From NCBI RefSeq assembly GCF_014842875.1, contig NZ_JACYXZ010000004.1, positions 186,001-250,000 on the forward strand: DNA of 64,000 nucleotides. The letters run 5' to 3'. Under the pieces are notes generated by a model that did no database searches, was not told where the DNA came from, and saw only the letters and a list, made by a program, of their open reading frames with translations. This DNA is from Nocardioides donggukensis. GTDB taxonomy: Bacteria; Actinomycetota; Actinomycetes; Propionibacteriales; Nocardioidaceae. Of the stretch, positions 28,148 through 37,313 are shown one piece after another. Position numbers and translations under genes: made by a program. Numbering within the stretch: the stretch's first letter is position 1; the number at the start of each line of letters is the position of its first letter.

Positions 28148-29197
28148 TCAGGCGTCGTCGACGGGGACCTTGGAGGTGGTCGTCGTCGGGTGGCTGGCCA
28201 GGCCGTGCCGGTCGAACTTCTGGCCGGACGCCAGGCCGCCGATGTAGAAGGAGATCAGCGCGATCGCGACCCCGGCGATGTCGTCGGCGACGTAGTGCCA
28301 CCCGAAGTAGAGGGTGGCGACCACCGTGGTCACGAAGTTGAACCACAGCACCCAGTGCACCCACCGGGTGCGGAGGGTGTACTGCGCCATCAGGGCCACC
28401 AGCAGCGTGATCGCGACGTGCAGGCTGGCGAAGCCGGCCACCGACTGCACCGCCCCGTCGAAGCCGTCCCAGAACAGGACCGCCTCCCGCCCGTTGTACA
28501 GCGAGTCCATCAGCTGGGTGGTGCCGGTGTTGTCGAGGTCGTTGTAGAGCCAGGAGTACTCGAAGCCCGGGCCCAGCGTCGGCAGCGCGTAGTACGACGC
28601 GGTCCCCAGGCTCCAGGCCAGGGTCTGCGAGGTGGCGAACCAGTAGCCGAAGCTGATGTTGCGCGACCAGATCAGCCACGCGGTCAGCCCGAGCGGCACC
28701 ATCGGCAGGAACGCCAGGTAGATGAAGGACAGGAAGTGGGCCACGACGCCGGTCCCGAGGACGGCGTGCAGCACCACCGCCGGCTCGCTGCCCAGGAAGA
28801 GCGCCTGGTCGAGCAGGTGCAGGGGGCGGTCGTACTTCTCGGTGCCCATCGCCTCCGGCAGGAAGGACTTCAGGTTCCGGTAGCTCACGTAGGTGATGTA
28901 GAAGCAGACCAGGCCCATGACGACGAGGGTGAGCCGCTCCCGGTTCCAGTGCGAGCGCCAGCGCTCGACCACCACGGGCCACATCAGCCGCGGCTTGCCG
29001 CGCGAGACCCAGACCGCCCGGGGCAGCATGTCCAGCAGCAGCGCACCGAGGATCAGCAGCGGCACCCGGGTGTAGGCCGGGCCCAGGAAGCCCTCGGGGT
29101 CCACGATCTGCTTGTCGAGACTGGTCGCGGTGAGCACCGCGAGCGACGCCATGAGCAGGGCGACTCCGAGCAGGAGTGCGTAGGCCCGGCGATACAT
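28148..29197 (-). CDS. PAP2-superfamily integral membrane protein (inositolphosphotransferase-like)
   Basis: 349 residues with about six to seven membrane helices. The PAP2/Aur1-type phosphatase motifs are seen in the second half: SVAGFASLHVAI (C2 Ser-x-x-x-His) and YFGWHYVADDIAG (C3 His-x-x-x-Asp). The family includes lipid phosphatases and enzymes that move a phospho-headgroup between lipids, such as mycobacterial phosphatidylinositol-related transferases. The active site faces the outside. The start is ATG 29197. It is flanked by a conspicuous repeat array at its 3' end. Substrate unknown. Confidence 0.8.
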   Translation of the reverse strand: MYRRAYALLLGVALLMASLAVLTATSLDKQIVDPEGFLGPAYTRVPLLILGALLLDMLPRAVWVSRGKPRLMWPVVVERWRSHWNRERLTLVVMGLVCFYITYVSYRNLKSFLPEAMGTEKYDRPLHLLDQALFLGSEPAVVLHAVLGTGVVAHFLSFIYLAFLPMVPLGLTAWLIWSRNISFGYWFATSQTLAWSLGTASYYALPTLGPGFEYSWLYNDLDNTGTTQLMDSLYNGREAVLFWDGFDGAVQSVAGFASLHVAITLLVALMAQYTLRTRWVHWVLWFNFVTTVVATLYFGWHYVADDIAGVAIALISFYIGGLASGQKFDRHGLASHPTTTTSKVPVDDA

Positions 29198-29226
29198 TCC
29201 TGCATTCTAGGGACCGAGCGAAGGGC

Positions 29227-30228
29227 TCAGTCCATCGGGACCTCGGCCAGCCGCCCCGGATCGACCGCCAGTCGGACCCGCTCCCCGGGCCCGACGCCCG
29301 AACCGTGGGCCACGGCCTCCACCTCACCGACCCCGGCGACGTCGACGACCAGGCGGAGCGCCTCGGGCGTGGCCCGGGCCGAGCGGACCGTGCCCACGAG
29401 CGGACCGTCCTCGGCGACGGCCAGGGCGGAACGGCGCAGCGCCACCTGGTGCCCCGTCGGCAGTCCGGCCGCCGCGAGGACGCGGCGGGCCGGATCGCCG
29501 TCCAGCACGGACGCGTAGCCGAGGAAGCGAGCCGCCTCGGCGTCGGCGGGCGCGCGCCAGACCTCGCCCGGCGTGCCCTGCTGCACCAGCCGGCCCGAGC
29601 GCATCAGCGCGATCCGGTCGGCCACGGCGAACGCCTCGTCGTGGTCGTGGGTGACGAGCAGGGCCGTCGTCCCGGCGGCGACCAGGATGCTGCGCAGGTC
29701 GCCGGCCAGCCGCGAGCGCAGGCTGCTGTCCAGTGCCGAGAGCGGCTCGTCGAGCAGCAGCAGCCGGGGCTCGACGGCCAGGGCCCGGGCCAGCGCCACC
29801 CGCTGCCGCTCCCCACCGGAGAGCGTCGCGGGCGACCGGTCGCCGTACCCCTCAAGACCGACAAGCGACAGCAGCTCCTCGACCCGTCCCGCCGACTCGC
29901 GCCGCGGGCGGCGCCGGATCCGCAACGGGTAGCCGACGTTCTCCGCGACACTGCGGTGCGCGAAGAGCTGGCCGTCCTGGAACATCAGCGCGAACCCGCG
30001 CCGGTGCGTCGGGACACCGTGCAGGTCCCTGCCGGCGTACCGGATCACACCGTCGTCGAGCGGCTCCAGGCCGGCGACCGCCCGCAGCAGCGTGGACTTG
30101 CCACAGCCGGACGGGCCGAGCACCGCGAGCACCGCCCCCGCCGGGAGCCGCATCCCGACCCGGTCGACGACCGGGGTGCCGTCGAAGCGCACGGTCACGC
30201 CGTCCAGCTCGAGCCCCGTCTCCGTCAT
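29227..30228 (-). CDS. ABC importer ATPase (thiamine/iron type, with TOBE-like C-terminus)
   Basis: 333 residues. Walker A GPSGCGKST near residue 38, Q-loop FQDGQLF, signature LSGGERQRVALARAL, Walker B LLLLDEPLSALD and switch His in THDHDEA are all present. The last 100 residues form a TOBE-like regulatory domain, longer than in E. coli ThiQ and more like FbpC/PotA. It powers the permease at 30231 (2-bp gap). Thiamine or a thiamine precursor is the likely cargo because the operon starts with a TPP riboswitch; iron would be the alternative from homology alone. Confidence 0.88.
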   Translation of the reverse strand: MTETGLELDGVTVRFDGTPVVDRVGMRLPAGAVLAVLGPSGCGKSTLLRAVAGLEPLDDGVIRYAGRDLHGVPTHRRGFALMFQDGQLFAHRSVAENVGYPLRIRRRPRRESAGRVEELLSLVGLEGYGDRSPATLSGGERQRVALARALAVEPRLLLLDEPLSALDSSLRSRLAGDLRSILVAAGTTALLVTHDHDEAFAVADRIALMRSGRLVQQGTPGEVWRAPADAEAARFLGYASVLDGDPARRVLAAAGLPTGHQVALRRSALAVAEDGPLVGTVRSARATPEALRLVVDVAGVGEVEAVAHGSGVGPGERVRLAVDPGRLAEVPMD

Positions 30229-30230
30229 CC

Positions 30231-31898
30231 TCAGAACCCTCCCAGGCCCGGCACCCGGAGCCGTTCGACGAGCAGCATCACCACGGCGGTGGCGCCGGCC
30301 AGCACCACCGAGGCGGCCAGCGCCATGCCGAGGTTGTCGAGCCCCGGGCTGCCGATCAGCCGGAAGATCACCACCGGGACCGTCGGGTGCTCGGCGCGGG
30401 CCAGGAACGAGGTCGCCCCGAACTCGCCTAGCGAGACCGCGAACGCGAACCCGCCGGCGGCGAGCAGGGGCTGCCGCAGCGCGGCCAGGTCGATGCTGGC
30501 CAGGATCCGGAGCGGGGAGGCCCCCAGCGACGCGGCGGCCTGGCGCTGACGGTCGTCGATGCCGGCGAGCACCGGCACGATGGTGCGGACCACGAGCGGC
30601 AGGGCGACCAGCGCCTGGGCGATGGGCACCAGCAGCGGCGAGTCCCTCAGGTCGACCGGCGGCTGGTCGAGGGTGATCAGGAAGCCGAAGCCGAGGGTCA
30701 CCGCGGAGACCCCCAGCGGCAGCATGAAGAGCCCGTCCAGCCCGGCCCGGACCCGCCGCTCGACCGTCGAGCGGGAGCGGCGGGTCACCACGACGGCGAC
30801 GAGCAGCCCCATGGCGAGCGACATCCAGGTGGCGTCCACGGCCGTGCGCAGCGAGTTGCCGAGGGCCTCGGTGACCGGCACCACCAGCGCCCGCCCGGAG
30901 CCGGTCGTGCCCAGGGCACGGTAGTTGTCCAGGCCCCAGCCCTCACCCACCCGCAACGACCCGGCGAGCAGGGTGCCGAGGGGCAGCGCCACCAGCACCA
31001 GCGCGAGGGCCGTGGCCGCCAGCGCCGGGAGGTCCCCGCGGCCCGGCCGTGCCGGGGCCGGCGTACGGCGGTCGATCGGCGCCGCGCGTCGGCTCCGGGC
31101 CCGGTGCGCGACGACGAGCAGGACGGTCACCACCAGCAGCTGCAGCAGCGAGAGCGCCGCCGCGGCCTGGAGGTCGAGCAGGTTGTTGGTCAGCAGGTAG
31201 ATCTCGGTCTCCACTGTGGCGTAGCGCAGGCCTCCCAGCACCAGCACGACCCCGAAGGCGGTGGCGCAGAACAGGAAGACCACGCTGGCCGCCGAGACCA
31301 CCGCACCGCGCAGCGCGGGCAGGGTGACGGTGAGGAACACCCGCAGCGGCGCGGCCCCCAGCGCCGCGGCCGCCTCTGCGGGCCGCGGGTCGAGGGACTC
31401 CCAGCTGGAGCCGACGGTGCGGACCACGACCGCGAGGTTGAAGAAGACGAGGGCCGCGATGATCGCCACCGGGGTGCCGTCCAGCCCGAGCCCGCCCAGC
31501 GGCCCGGCCTCGCCGATCAGCTGCCGGAAGGCCACCCCGACCACGACCGTCGGCAGCACGAACGGCACCAGCAGCGCGGCCCGCAGGACGGCCCGGCCGG
31601 GGAGGCGCAGCCGGTAGAGCGCGTACGCGGTCGGCACCCCGAGCAGGAGCGTCAGCGCCGTTCCGGCGGCCGCCGACCAGAGCGTGAACCACACGACCCG
31701 TCGCACCCGCGGCCGGGCCAGGACCTCGAGCACCTCCCCCGGCGCGAACCGGCCGTCGACGACGAAGCCCTGCGCGACCATGCCGCTGACCGGCAGGAGG
31801 AAGAAGACCCCGACGACCAGCAGCGGACCCGCGGCCAGGCCCGCGAGCGTGAGCAGCCGGCTCAGCGGGTGGTGACGTCGGTCCACTCGGTCAGCCAC
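30231..31898 (-). CDS. Two-module ABC permease, ThiP/FbpB type
   Basis: 555 residues, matching ThiP-like permeases that hold both membrane modules in one chain. About 12 helices are seen in two halves (residues 15-270 and 300-550); each half has an EAA-type loop (EAAAALGAAPLRVFLTVTLPAL and QAAASLGASPLRILASIDLAAL). It forms the transmembrane channel with the ATPase at 29227 and the binding protein at 31862. The assigned GTG start 31898 overlaps the binding-protein gene by 37 bp; GTG 31886 would shorten this to 25 bp. Neither has a good Shine-Dalgarno, so coupling is likely. Confidence 0.88.
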   Translation of the reverse strand: MADRVDRRHHPLSRLLTLAGLAAGPLLVVGVFFLLPVSGMVAQGFVVDGRFAPGEVLEVLARPRVRRVVWFTLWSAAAGTALTLLLGVPTAYALYRLRLPGRAVLRAALLVPFVLPTVVVGVAFRQLIGEAGPLGGLGLDGTPVAIIAALVFFNLAVVVRTVGSSWESLDPRPAEAAAALGAAPLRVFLTVTLPALRGAVVSAASVVFLFCATAFGVVLVLGGLRYATVETEIYLLTNNLLDLQAAAALSLLQLLVVTVLLVVAHRARSRRAAPIDRRTPAPARPGRGDLPALAATALALVLVALPLGTLLAGSLRVGEGWGLDNYRALGTTGSGRALVVPVTEALGNSLRTAVDATWMSLAMGLLVAVVVTRRSRSTVERRVRAGLDGLFMLPLGVSAVTLGFGFLITLDQPPVDLRDSPLLVPIAQALVALPLVVRTIVPVLAGIDDRQRQAAASLGASPLRILASIDLAALRQPLLAAGGFAFAVSLGEFGATSFLARAEHPTVPVVIFRLIGSPGLDNLGMALAASVVLAGATAVVMLLVERLRVPGLGGF

Positions 31899-32959
31899 TC
31901 GGCGCGGTTCTCGGCGATCTCGGCGGGGTCGACCGAGTAGGTCTCGTCGGGCTGGATGGCGAACCGGGCCCAGTCCTCGGGCAGCTCGGTCTCACCGTCC
32001 ACGGGGAACACGTACATGTTCTCGGGCAGCGCGGCCTGCACCTCCTCGCCGAGCAGGAAGTCCACGACCTCCTCGGCCCCGGCCGGGTTCTCGGCGTTCG
32101 CCAGGACCCCGGCGTACTCCACCTGCCGGAAGCAGGTGTCGAGCAGGGCGGCGGTGGTCGTCTCCCCGGACCTCTCGTCGACCGTGAACGCCGGCGAGCT
32201 GTCGTAGGAGACCACGATCGGCCGCTTGCCGCCGCCCCCGCCGCCGGTGAAGTCGACGAAGTAGGCGTCGCTCCAGCCGTCGGTGAGCTTGGCGCCGTTG
32301 GCCATGAGGTCCTCCCAGTAGCCGGGCCAGTCCTCGCCGTACTCCGCAATCGTGCTCAGCAGGAAGGCCATCCCCGGCGAGCTGGTGGGTGCGCCGGGGA
32401 CGACGAGCAGATCCTCGTACGCCGGGTCGGTGAGGTCGTCGAGCGTGGCCGGAGGCTCGAGGTCGCTGCGCTCGAACCAGGCGGTGTCGACGTTGATGCA
32501 CACCGACCCCTGGTCGACCGGCGCCAGCCGGCCCTCGCCCTCGGGCACTGCGAGGTCCTCGGCACCCGGCGGCACCGGGGCGTCGTACTCGGCGAACACG
32601 CCGGCCTCGAGCGCCCGGGAGGCGAAGGTGTTGTCGACGCCGAACGCCACGTCGCCGATCGGGTCCTCGCCGGTGAGCACGAGCCGGTTGGTGAGCGAGC
32701 CGGCGTCCCCCGCGGGGCGGACCTCCAGCTCGAGCCCGGACTCCCGCTCGAAGCGACGGATCAGCTTCTTCGGCAGCTTGAACGACTCGTGGGTCACCAG
32801 CACCACCGTGGACCCGGGCTCGGCGCTCCGGTCCGGCGTCCCGGAGGCGTCCTCGCCGGACTCCGTGGCGAGCGTGCAGGACGCGAGCGCCAATGCGGTG
32901 ACGGTGGTGATCGTGGCGCCGATCATGGATCGGGCCGTGGTCGTGAGACGACGCAACAT
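31862..32959 (-). CDS. thiB: Thiamine-type ABC substrate-binding lipoprotein
   Basis: 365 residues from ATG 32959. The signal peptide ends in a lipobox LALASC (Cys about residue 28), so it is membrane-tethered outside. The mature part is a class-II periplasmic-binding fold like ThiB/TbpA: TVVLVTHESFKLPKKLIRRFERESGLELEV, later GSVCINVDTAWFE and YAGVLANAENPAGAEEVVDFLL. The TPP riboswitch directly upstream supports thiamine, thiamine phosphates or a related pyrimidine as ligand. First gene of the three-gene import operon; the permease start overlaps its end. Confidence 0.9.
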   Translation of the reverse strand: MLRRLTTTARSMIGATITTVTALALASCTLATESGEDASGTPDRSAEPGSTVVLVTHESFKLPKKLIRRFERESGLELEVRPAGDAGSLTNRLVLTGEDPIGDVAFGVDNTFASRALEAGVFAEYDAPVPPGAEDLAVPEGEGRLAPVDQGSVCINVDTAWFERSDLEPPATLDDLTDPAYEDLLVVPGAPTSSPGMAFLLSTIAEYGEDWPGYWEDLMANGAKLTDGWSDAYFVDFTGGGGGGKRPIVVSYDSSPAFTVDERSGETTTAALLDTCFRQVEYAGVLANAENPAGAEEVVDFLLGEEVQAALPENMYVFPVDGETELPEDWARFAIQPDETYSVDPAEIAENRAEWLTEWTDVTTR

Positions 32960-32964
32960 GTTCC

Positions 32965-33074
32965 GACTCCCTTCGCCGGTGCTAACCGGATCAGGTCGTG
33001 AGGGTCTGCGGCGGTTCCGCACTCTCAGCTCCCCCGTGGCCGGCTCGCGGCCGTGGTTCGGGAGGGCTCCCCTG
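32965..33074 (-). promoter_or_regulatory. TPP riboswitch (THI element)
   Basis: Read on the minus strand: 5' GGGGAGCCCTCC, a variable helix rich in CCGGCC/GGCCGG, then the invariant GCTGAGAGTG, GACCCTC, ACCTGATCCGGTTAGCACCGGC and closing GAAGGGAGTC (the ACCTGATC to CCGGC section spans 32974-32996). All conserved THI-box blocks are in the right order. The element ends 5 nt before the thiB ATG, so control of ribosome access is likely: TPP binding would hide the GGGAG Shine-Dalgarno, which is part of the aptamer end. Confidence 0.95.
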
Positions 33075-33113
33075 TCTGTGCCGATCAGGCTACAGGGCCC
33101 GTCGCGAGCGGCC

Positions 33114-34412
33114 TCAGGTCGGCCCCCGGCGCCCGCCGCCCCAGGCCACCGGGTCACGCGGCGGGCGGGTCCGCAGGTCGGCGATGAACAGCCGGCGGGC
33201 CAGCAGGATCAGCGAGCCGGCGGCGACGAAGAGCACGGCACCGGCCAGCCAGGCGGGGGCGTAGCCCACCTGACCCACGAGGATGCCGAAGACCAGCGGC
33301 CCCACGGCGCCGCCCGCGAAGGCGCCGGCCTGGACCACGCCCGAGGCGGCGGCCGGCCGGTCCCGCCCGATCCGGGCGACGGCGAAGAGCAGCAGGCCCG
33401 GCCAGGCCCACCCGACCGTGAAGGCGAGCAGCCCGAAGCCGGCCACCGCCCAGGCCTCGCCGATCGCGAGGCCCACGAAGCAGAGGGCCCCGGCGTACAT
33501 CTGCCACGCCACCACGGGCAGGTTGCCGCCGGTGCGCCGGTCGGCGCGGTGCCCCGACGCGACCCGGACCACGATCGACCCGAGGGAGCCGGCCGCCATC
33601 AGCAGTCCGGCCTCGGAGGCGGTGAGCCCGACCCGGAACCCCCAGGACGCCACGAAGGCGCCGAGGGAGTTCGCCGACGCGCTGGCCAGCGTGATCGCCA
33701 GCCCGCACAGCACCAGCGGCAGCCGCGGCGGCCGGTCGGTGTCGGCCGGCGGTCGCTCGGCCGCCCCCTCGGACGGTGTGCCGGCCGTGGCGGGCACCGC
33801 GGGGCCTGCCCGACGCGCGGCACGCCGCGCGGTCACGGCCGAGCCGAGCAGGACCAGCAGCCCCACGACACCGGTGGTGAGGAACGTGCTCCGCCAGCCG
33901 AACGCCTGGCCCGTCGTGGGCACGGCCAGCCCGCCGAGCATGATCGCGAGCGGGATCGCCGACTGCTTGATCCCGAACCCCAGCCCGCGGCGGTGCGGCG
34001 GCAGGGCGCGCGCCATGGACAGGTTCGCGGTGGTCTGGCAGGCGGCGTTCCCGGCGCCGAGCAGCACCATGCAGGCCAGGAGGCTGACGGGCCCCGTGGC
34101 CAACCCGGCGACGGCCAGGCCGCCGGCACCGACCAGCGCTCCCGCGAGCGCCAGCCCACGGCGCCGGCCGAGCCGGTCCACGAGTCCGCCGCCGAGGACC
34201 GAGGACACGGCGGCGGAGGCGAAGAAGGCGCTGACGGCGGCCCCGAAGAGCCCCAGCCCCACCTCGAGGTCGGCCCGGATCCACACCGCCTGCGAGCCCA
34301 GCAGGAACGGCGGCAGCGCGCCCAGGGTGGTCAGCGCGGAGGCTCCCGCCATCAGCCGGGCGGACCGGGACGAGGCCGGTCCCCCGATCCTGGCTGGGAT
34401 GCGGACTCTCAC
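33114..34412 (-). CDS. MFS transporter
   Basis: 432 residues with 12 predicted helices and a hydrophilic central loop at about residues 195-230. Motif A GGGLVDRLGRRRG follows helix 2, and a partial repeat GHRADRRTGG follows helix 8. The family resembles bacterial CynX/NarK-like or drug/anion permeases, but no substrate signature is recognisable. It stands just upstream of the thiamine riboswitch in the same direction, so read-through into the thiamine operon is possible. Start ATG 34412, 9 bp from the DASS transporter stop, suggesting one transcript with that gene. Confidence 0.82.
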   Translation of the reverse strand: MRVRIPARIGGPASSRSARLMAGASALTTLGALPPFLLGSQAVWIRADLEVGLGLFGAAVSAFFASAAVSSVLGGGLVDRLGRRRGLALAGALVGAGGLAVAGLATGPVSLLACMVLLGAGNAACQTTANLSMARALPPHRRGLGFGIKQSAIPLAIMLGGLAVPTTGQAFGWRSTFLTTGVVGLLVLLGSAVTARRAARRAGPAVPATAGTPSEGAAERPPADTDRPPRLPLVLCGLAITLASASANSLGAFVASWGFRVGLTASEAGLLMAAGSLGSIVVRVASGHRADRRTGGNLPVVAWQMYAGALCFVGLAIGEAWAVAGFGLLAFTVGWAWPGLLLFAVARIGRDRPAAASGVVQAGAFAGGAVGPLVFGILVGQVGYAPAWLAGAVLFVAAGSLILLARRLFIADLRTRPPRDPVAWGGGRRGPT

Positions 34413-34421
34413 CGCTGCAGG

Positions 34422-36035
34422 CTAGATGACCAGGTCGAGCGCGAACGGGCCGACGACCACCGTGAACAGCGTGATCAGCACGACACCCACCACGTTGAGC
34501 ACCACGCCGCCGCGCGCCATCTCGCTGATCTTCACCGCGCCGGTGCCGAAGACGATCGCGTTCGGCGGCGTGCCGACCGGCAGCATGAACGCGCACGTCG
34601 CGGCCAGGGCCGCCGGGATCAGCAGCGTGGTCGGGTCGACGCCGATCCCGACCGCGACTCCGCCGAGCACCGGGATGAAGGTGGCGGCGGTCGCGGTGTT
34701 GCTGGTGATCTCGGTCAGCAGCAGCACGATCACCACGACCGCGGCCAGCAGCAGCACGATCGGGAGCGCCTCGAGGCCACCGACCTGCTGACCGAACCAC
34801 TCGTCCAGCCCGGTGGCGGCGACGGCGCCGGCCAGGCTCAGTCCGCCACCGAAGAGGAGCAGGACACCCCAGGGGAGTCCCTCCTCGGCGTCGTTCCAGT
34901 CGAGGGTCATCCGGCCCCGGTCGTCACCGGGGACGAGGAACAGGGCCACGCCGGCGGCGAGGGCGATCACGGTGTCGTCGAAGCTGTCCAGCCAGGCGAA
35001 CCGCTCACCGAGGTCGCCGATGCTGGCCAGCAGCCCCGGCACGATCCAGAGGAAGGCGGCCGAGCTGAAGACCGCGAGCACGACCTTCTCGCCCCGGGCC
35101 ATGGGGCCGAGCCCGGCGATCTGCTCGTCGATGAGCTCGGCGCCACCGGGGATCTCCTGCAGCCGGAACCGGAAGACCAGCCGGGTGATCACCAGCCAGG
35201 CGATCGCGATGAACACCACGACGATCGGCAGGCCCAGCATCATCCACTGGACGAAGCCGACCTCCTTGCCGAGCTCGGTGCTGATGTAGCCGGCCACGAT
35301 CGCGTTCGGCGGGCTGCCGAGGAGGGTGCCCAGGCCGCCGATCGAGGCCGCCCAGGCGATCGAGAGGACCAGCGCCACCCCGAAGGTCCGCACGTCCTTG
35401 TCGTCGACGACGTCGCTCACCGCGCGACCGCTGCTGAGCTGCTCGCCGGCGTCCGGGGCGGCCTGGGCGGTGCCGTCGGCGCCGCGGTGGCTGTTCTCGA
35501 CCACGAGGGTCAGGACGCTGATCGCGATCGGCAGCATCATCAGCGTGGTGGCGGTGTTGGAGACCCACATCGACAGGAACGCCGTCGCGATCATCATGCC
35601 GAGGATGATCTGGCGCGGGTGCGTGCCCACCCGCCGCAGGGTCAGCAGGGCGATCCGGCGATGCAGGTTCCACTTCTGCATGGCGATCGCGATCAGGAAG
35701 CCGCCCAGGAACAGGAACACGATCGGGTCGGCGTACGGCAGCGTCGCGTCGTCGATCGCGAGCGCGGTGAGGGGTGGGAACAGCACGATCGGGAGCAGCG
35801 CGGTGGCCGAGAGGGGCAGGGCCTCCGACATCCACCAGACCGCCATGAGGGTGGCCACGGCCGCCACCACCCGTCCGTCCCGGGACAGGTCCGCCCCGGA
35901 CAGCGAGAGGTAGACGACGAGCGCGAGCACCGGGCCGAGTGCCCGGAAGCCCCAGGTGAGCGCCGGCGAGCGGGCCGGTTCGCGGTCGTCCGCCTCGTAG
36001 TCGTACTGCCCCTGCTCACGCACGATGCCCGACAC
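34422..36035 (-). CDS. DASS (SLC13) sodium:dicarboxylate/sulfate symporter
   Basis: 537 residues, GTG start. About 11-12 helices; the two SNT signature loops that bind Na+ and carboxylate are visible: VSNTATTLMMLPIAI in the first half and EITSNTATAATFIPVL in the second. A cytoplasmic insert at about residues 155-185 is hydrophilic. Members import succinate, malate, fumarate, citrate or, more rarely, sulfate. Choice among these is not possible from sequence, though a sulfate role would be of interest given the sulfotransferase-like genes 30 kb away. Confidence 0.88.
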   Translation of the reverse strand: MSGIVREQGQYDYEADDREPARSPALTWGFRALGPVLALVVYLSLSGADLSRDGRVVAAVATLMAVWWMSEALPLSATALLPIVLFPPLTALAIDDATLPYADPIVFLFLGGFLIAIAMQKWNLHRRIALLTLRRVGTHPRQIILGMMIATAFLSMWVSNTATTLMMLPIAISVLTLVVENSHRGADGTAQAAPDAGEQLSSGRAVSDVVDDKDVRTFGVALVLSIAWAASIGGLGTLLGSPPNAIVAGYISTELGKEVGFVQWMMLGLPIVVVFIAIAWLVITRLVFRFRLQEIPGGAELIDEQIAGLGPMARGEKVVLAVFSSAAFLWIVPGLLASIGDLGERFAWLDSFDDTVIALAAGVALFLVPGDDRGRMTLDWNDAEEGLPWGVLLLFGGGLSLAGAVAATGLDEWFGQQVGGLEALPIVLLLAAVVVIVLLLTEITSNTATAATFIPVLGGVAVGIGVDPTTLLIPAALAATCAFMLPVGTPPNAIVFGTGAVKISEMARGGVVLNVVGVVLITLFTVVVGPFALDLVI

Positions 36036-36129
36036 TGTGCCTCCCGAAGTCCGAGTTCAGGGGACGCTACCCGGCGGCCCCGGGGCCCAAACCCGGCCGC
36101 CCGGCCGACCGGCTGCGGCCGGTCAGGCG

Positions 36130-37167
36130 TCAGGCCGGCGCGTAGAGGGTGCCGTCGTCGTCGGGCGTCGCCCGCAGCTCGCCCCGGGCGACGAGCAGGT
36201 CCAGGTGGGCGTGGGTCTCCAGCGTGGCCAGCGCCGCGTTGAACAGGTCGAGGTCGTCGAGCCTGCGGGCGTGCCGGGTCCACGGCAGCCGGCGGGCGAC
36301 CGCGTACGCCGTGGCCGGCTCGTCGGCGATCGCCTCCCGGCACAGGTCGAGGCGCTCCTCGTGGAAGCGGAGCAGCTCGTCGATGCGGGCGTGGGTGGAG
36401 CCGGCGACCGGTCCGTGTGCCGGCAGGAGCAGCAGGTCGGGCAGGGCCCGCACCTTGGCGAGCGAGCCGAGGAAGTCCCCCAGGGGCTGGGCGGCCCGCA
36501 CCGGCTCGAAGCCGATCGACGGGGTGATCGTCGGCAGCACGTGGTCGCCGGCGAAGAGCATGCCGGCCCCGCGGTCGGCGAAGACGAAGTGGCCCTGGGT
36601 GTGGCCGGGTGTCGCGATCGCCTGCAGGTCGCGGCCGGGCAGGGCGATCGTGTGGTCGCCGTCAAGCCAGGTGTCCGGGTAGCCCCACAGGTCCAGGTCG
36701 GGCGTCGCGTCGCGGGTGTAGGACGCCCAGGCGGTGCCGATCCGCGGGGCGCCGGCCCGACGGAGCATCTCGACGTGCGGGTCCTCGCGGTCGCCCTCCG
36801 CGTGGATCAGGTCGATGGTGGGCTTGTCGCCGAGGCCGAGCGAGACGTGCGACCCGAACTCGCGCCGGACCGTGACGGCCTGCGTGTAGTGGTCGCGGTG
36901 CACGTGGGTCACGAGGAACCGGGTGATCTCGGAGACCTTCCGGTCGATCGAGGCCAGCGCACTCTCCAGCAGGGCGCGGGACTCCGCGATCGCCCAGCCC
37001 CCGTCGATGAGCGTGAGGCCGTCCGCGGTCTCGATGGCGTAGACGTTGACGGCGCGTAGGCCGTCCATCGGCAGCGGGAGCGGGATCCGGTGCACGCCCG
37101 GGGCGACCGGGTGGGCGCCGGGCGCGGTCCAGGACGGGGCCGCGGGGGTCGGTTCCATCCGGCCCAT
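36130..37167 (-). CDS. MBL-fold metallohydrolase
   Basis: 345 residues from ATG 37167 (ATG 37158 is equally possible). The metal-binding HxHxDH motif is THVHRDHY near residue 90; the other ligands are in TPGHTQGHFVF, AGDHVLP and LPAHGP. The C-terminal 100 residues form a winged-helix-like segment (LDLCREAIADEPATAYAVARRL...ALATLETHAHLDLL), as in LACTB2-like hydrolases and many actinobacterial 'beta-lactamase-like' proteins. The substrate may be an ester, thioester or nucleic acid; it cannot be assigned. The gene is divergent from the GAF-ANTAR regulator. Confidence 0.85.
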   Translation of the reverse strand: MGRMEPTPAAPSWTAPGAHPVAPGVHRIPLPLPMDGLRAVNVYAIETADGLTLIDGGWAIAESRALLESALASIDRKVSEITRFLVTHVHRDHYTQAVTVRREFGSHVSLGLGDKPTIDLIHAEGDREDPHVEMLRRAGAPRIGTAWASYTRDATPDLDLWGYPDTWLDGDHTIALPGRDLQAIATPGHTQGHFVFADRGAGMLFAGDHVLPTITPSIGFEPVRAAQPLGDFLGSLAKVRALPDLLLLPAHGPVAGSTHARIDELLRFHEERLDLCREAIADEPATAYAVARRLPWTRHARRLDDLDLFNAALATLETHAHLDLLVARGELRATPDDDGTLYAPA

Positions 37168-37313
37168 CCTGTCAGGGTGCCGGCCGCGGGCGACGCCGGC
37201 CGTCCCGTCGCGGCGATTGGTCAGTCGCACTCGCTATTATCTCGGACCGCGGCCGCGCCGGGTCGCGCACGCTCGAGCCGTCGGGGGAATACCCTGACAC
37301 CGGAGGAGAGTCG

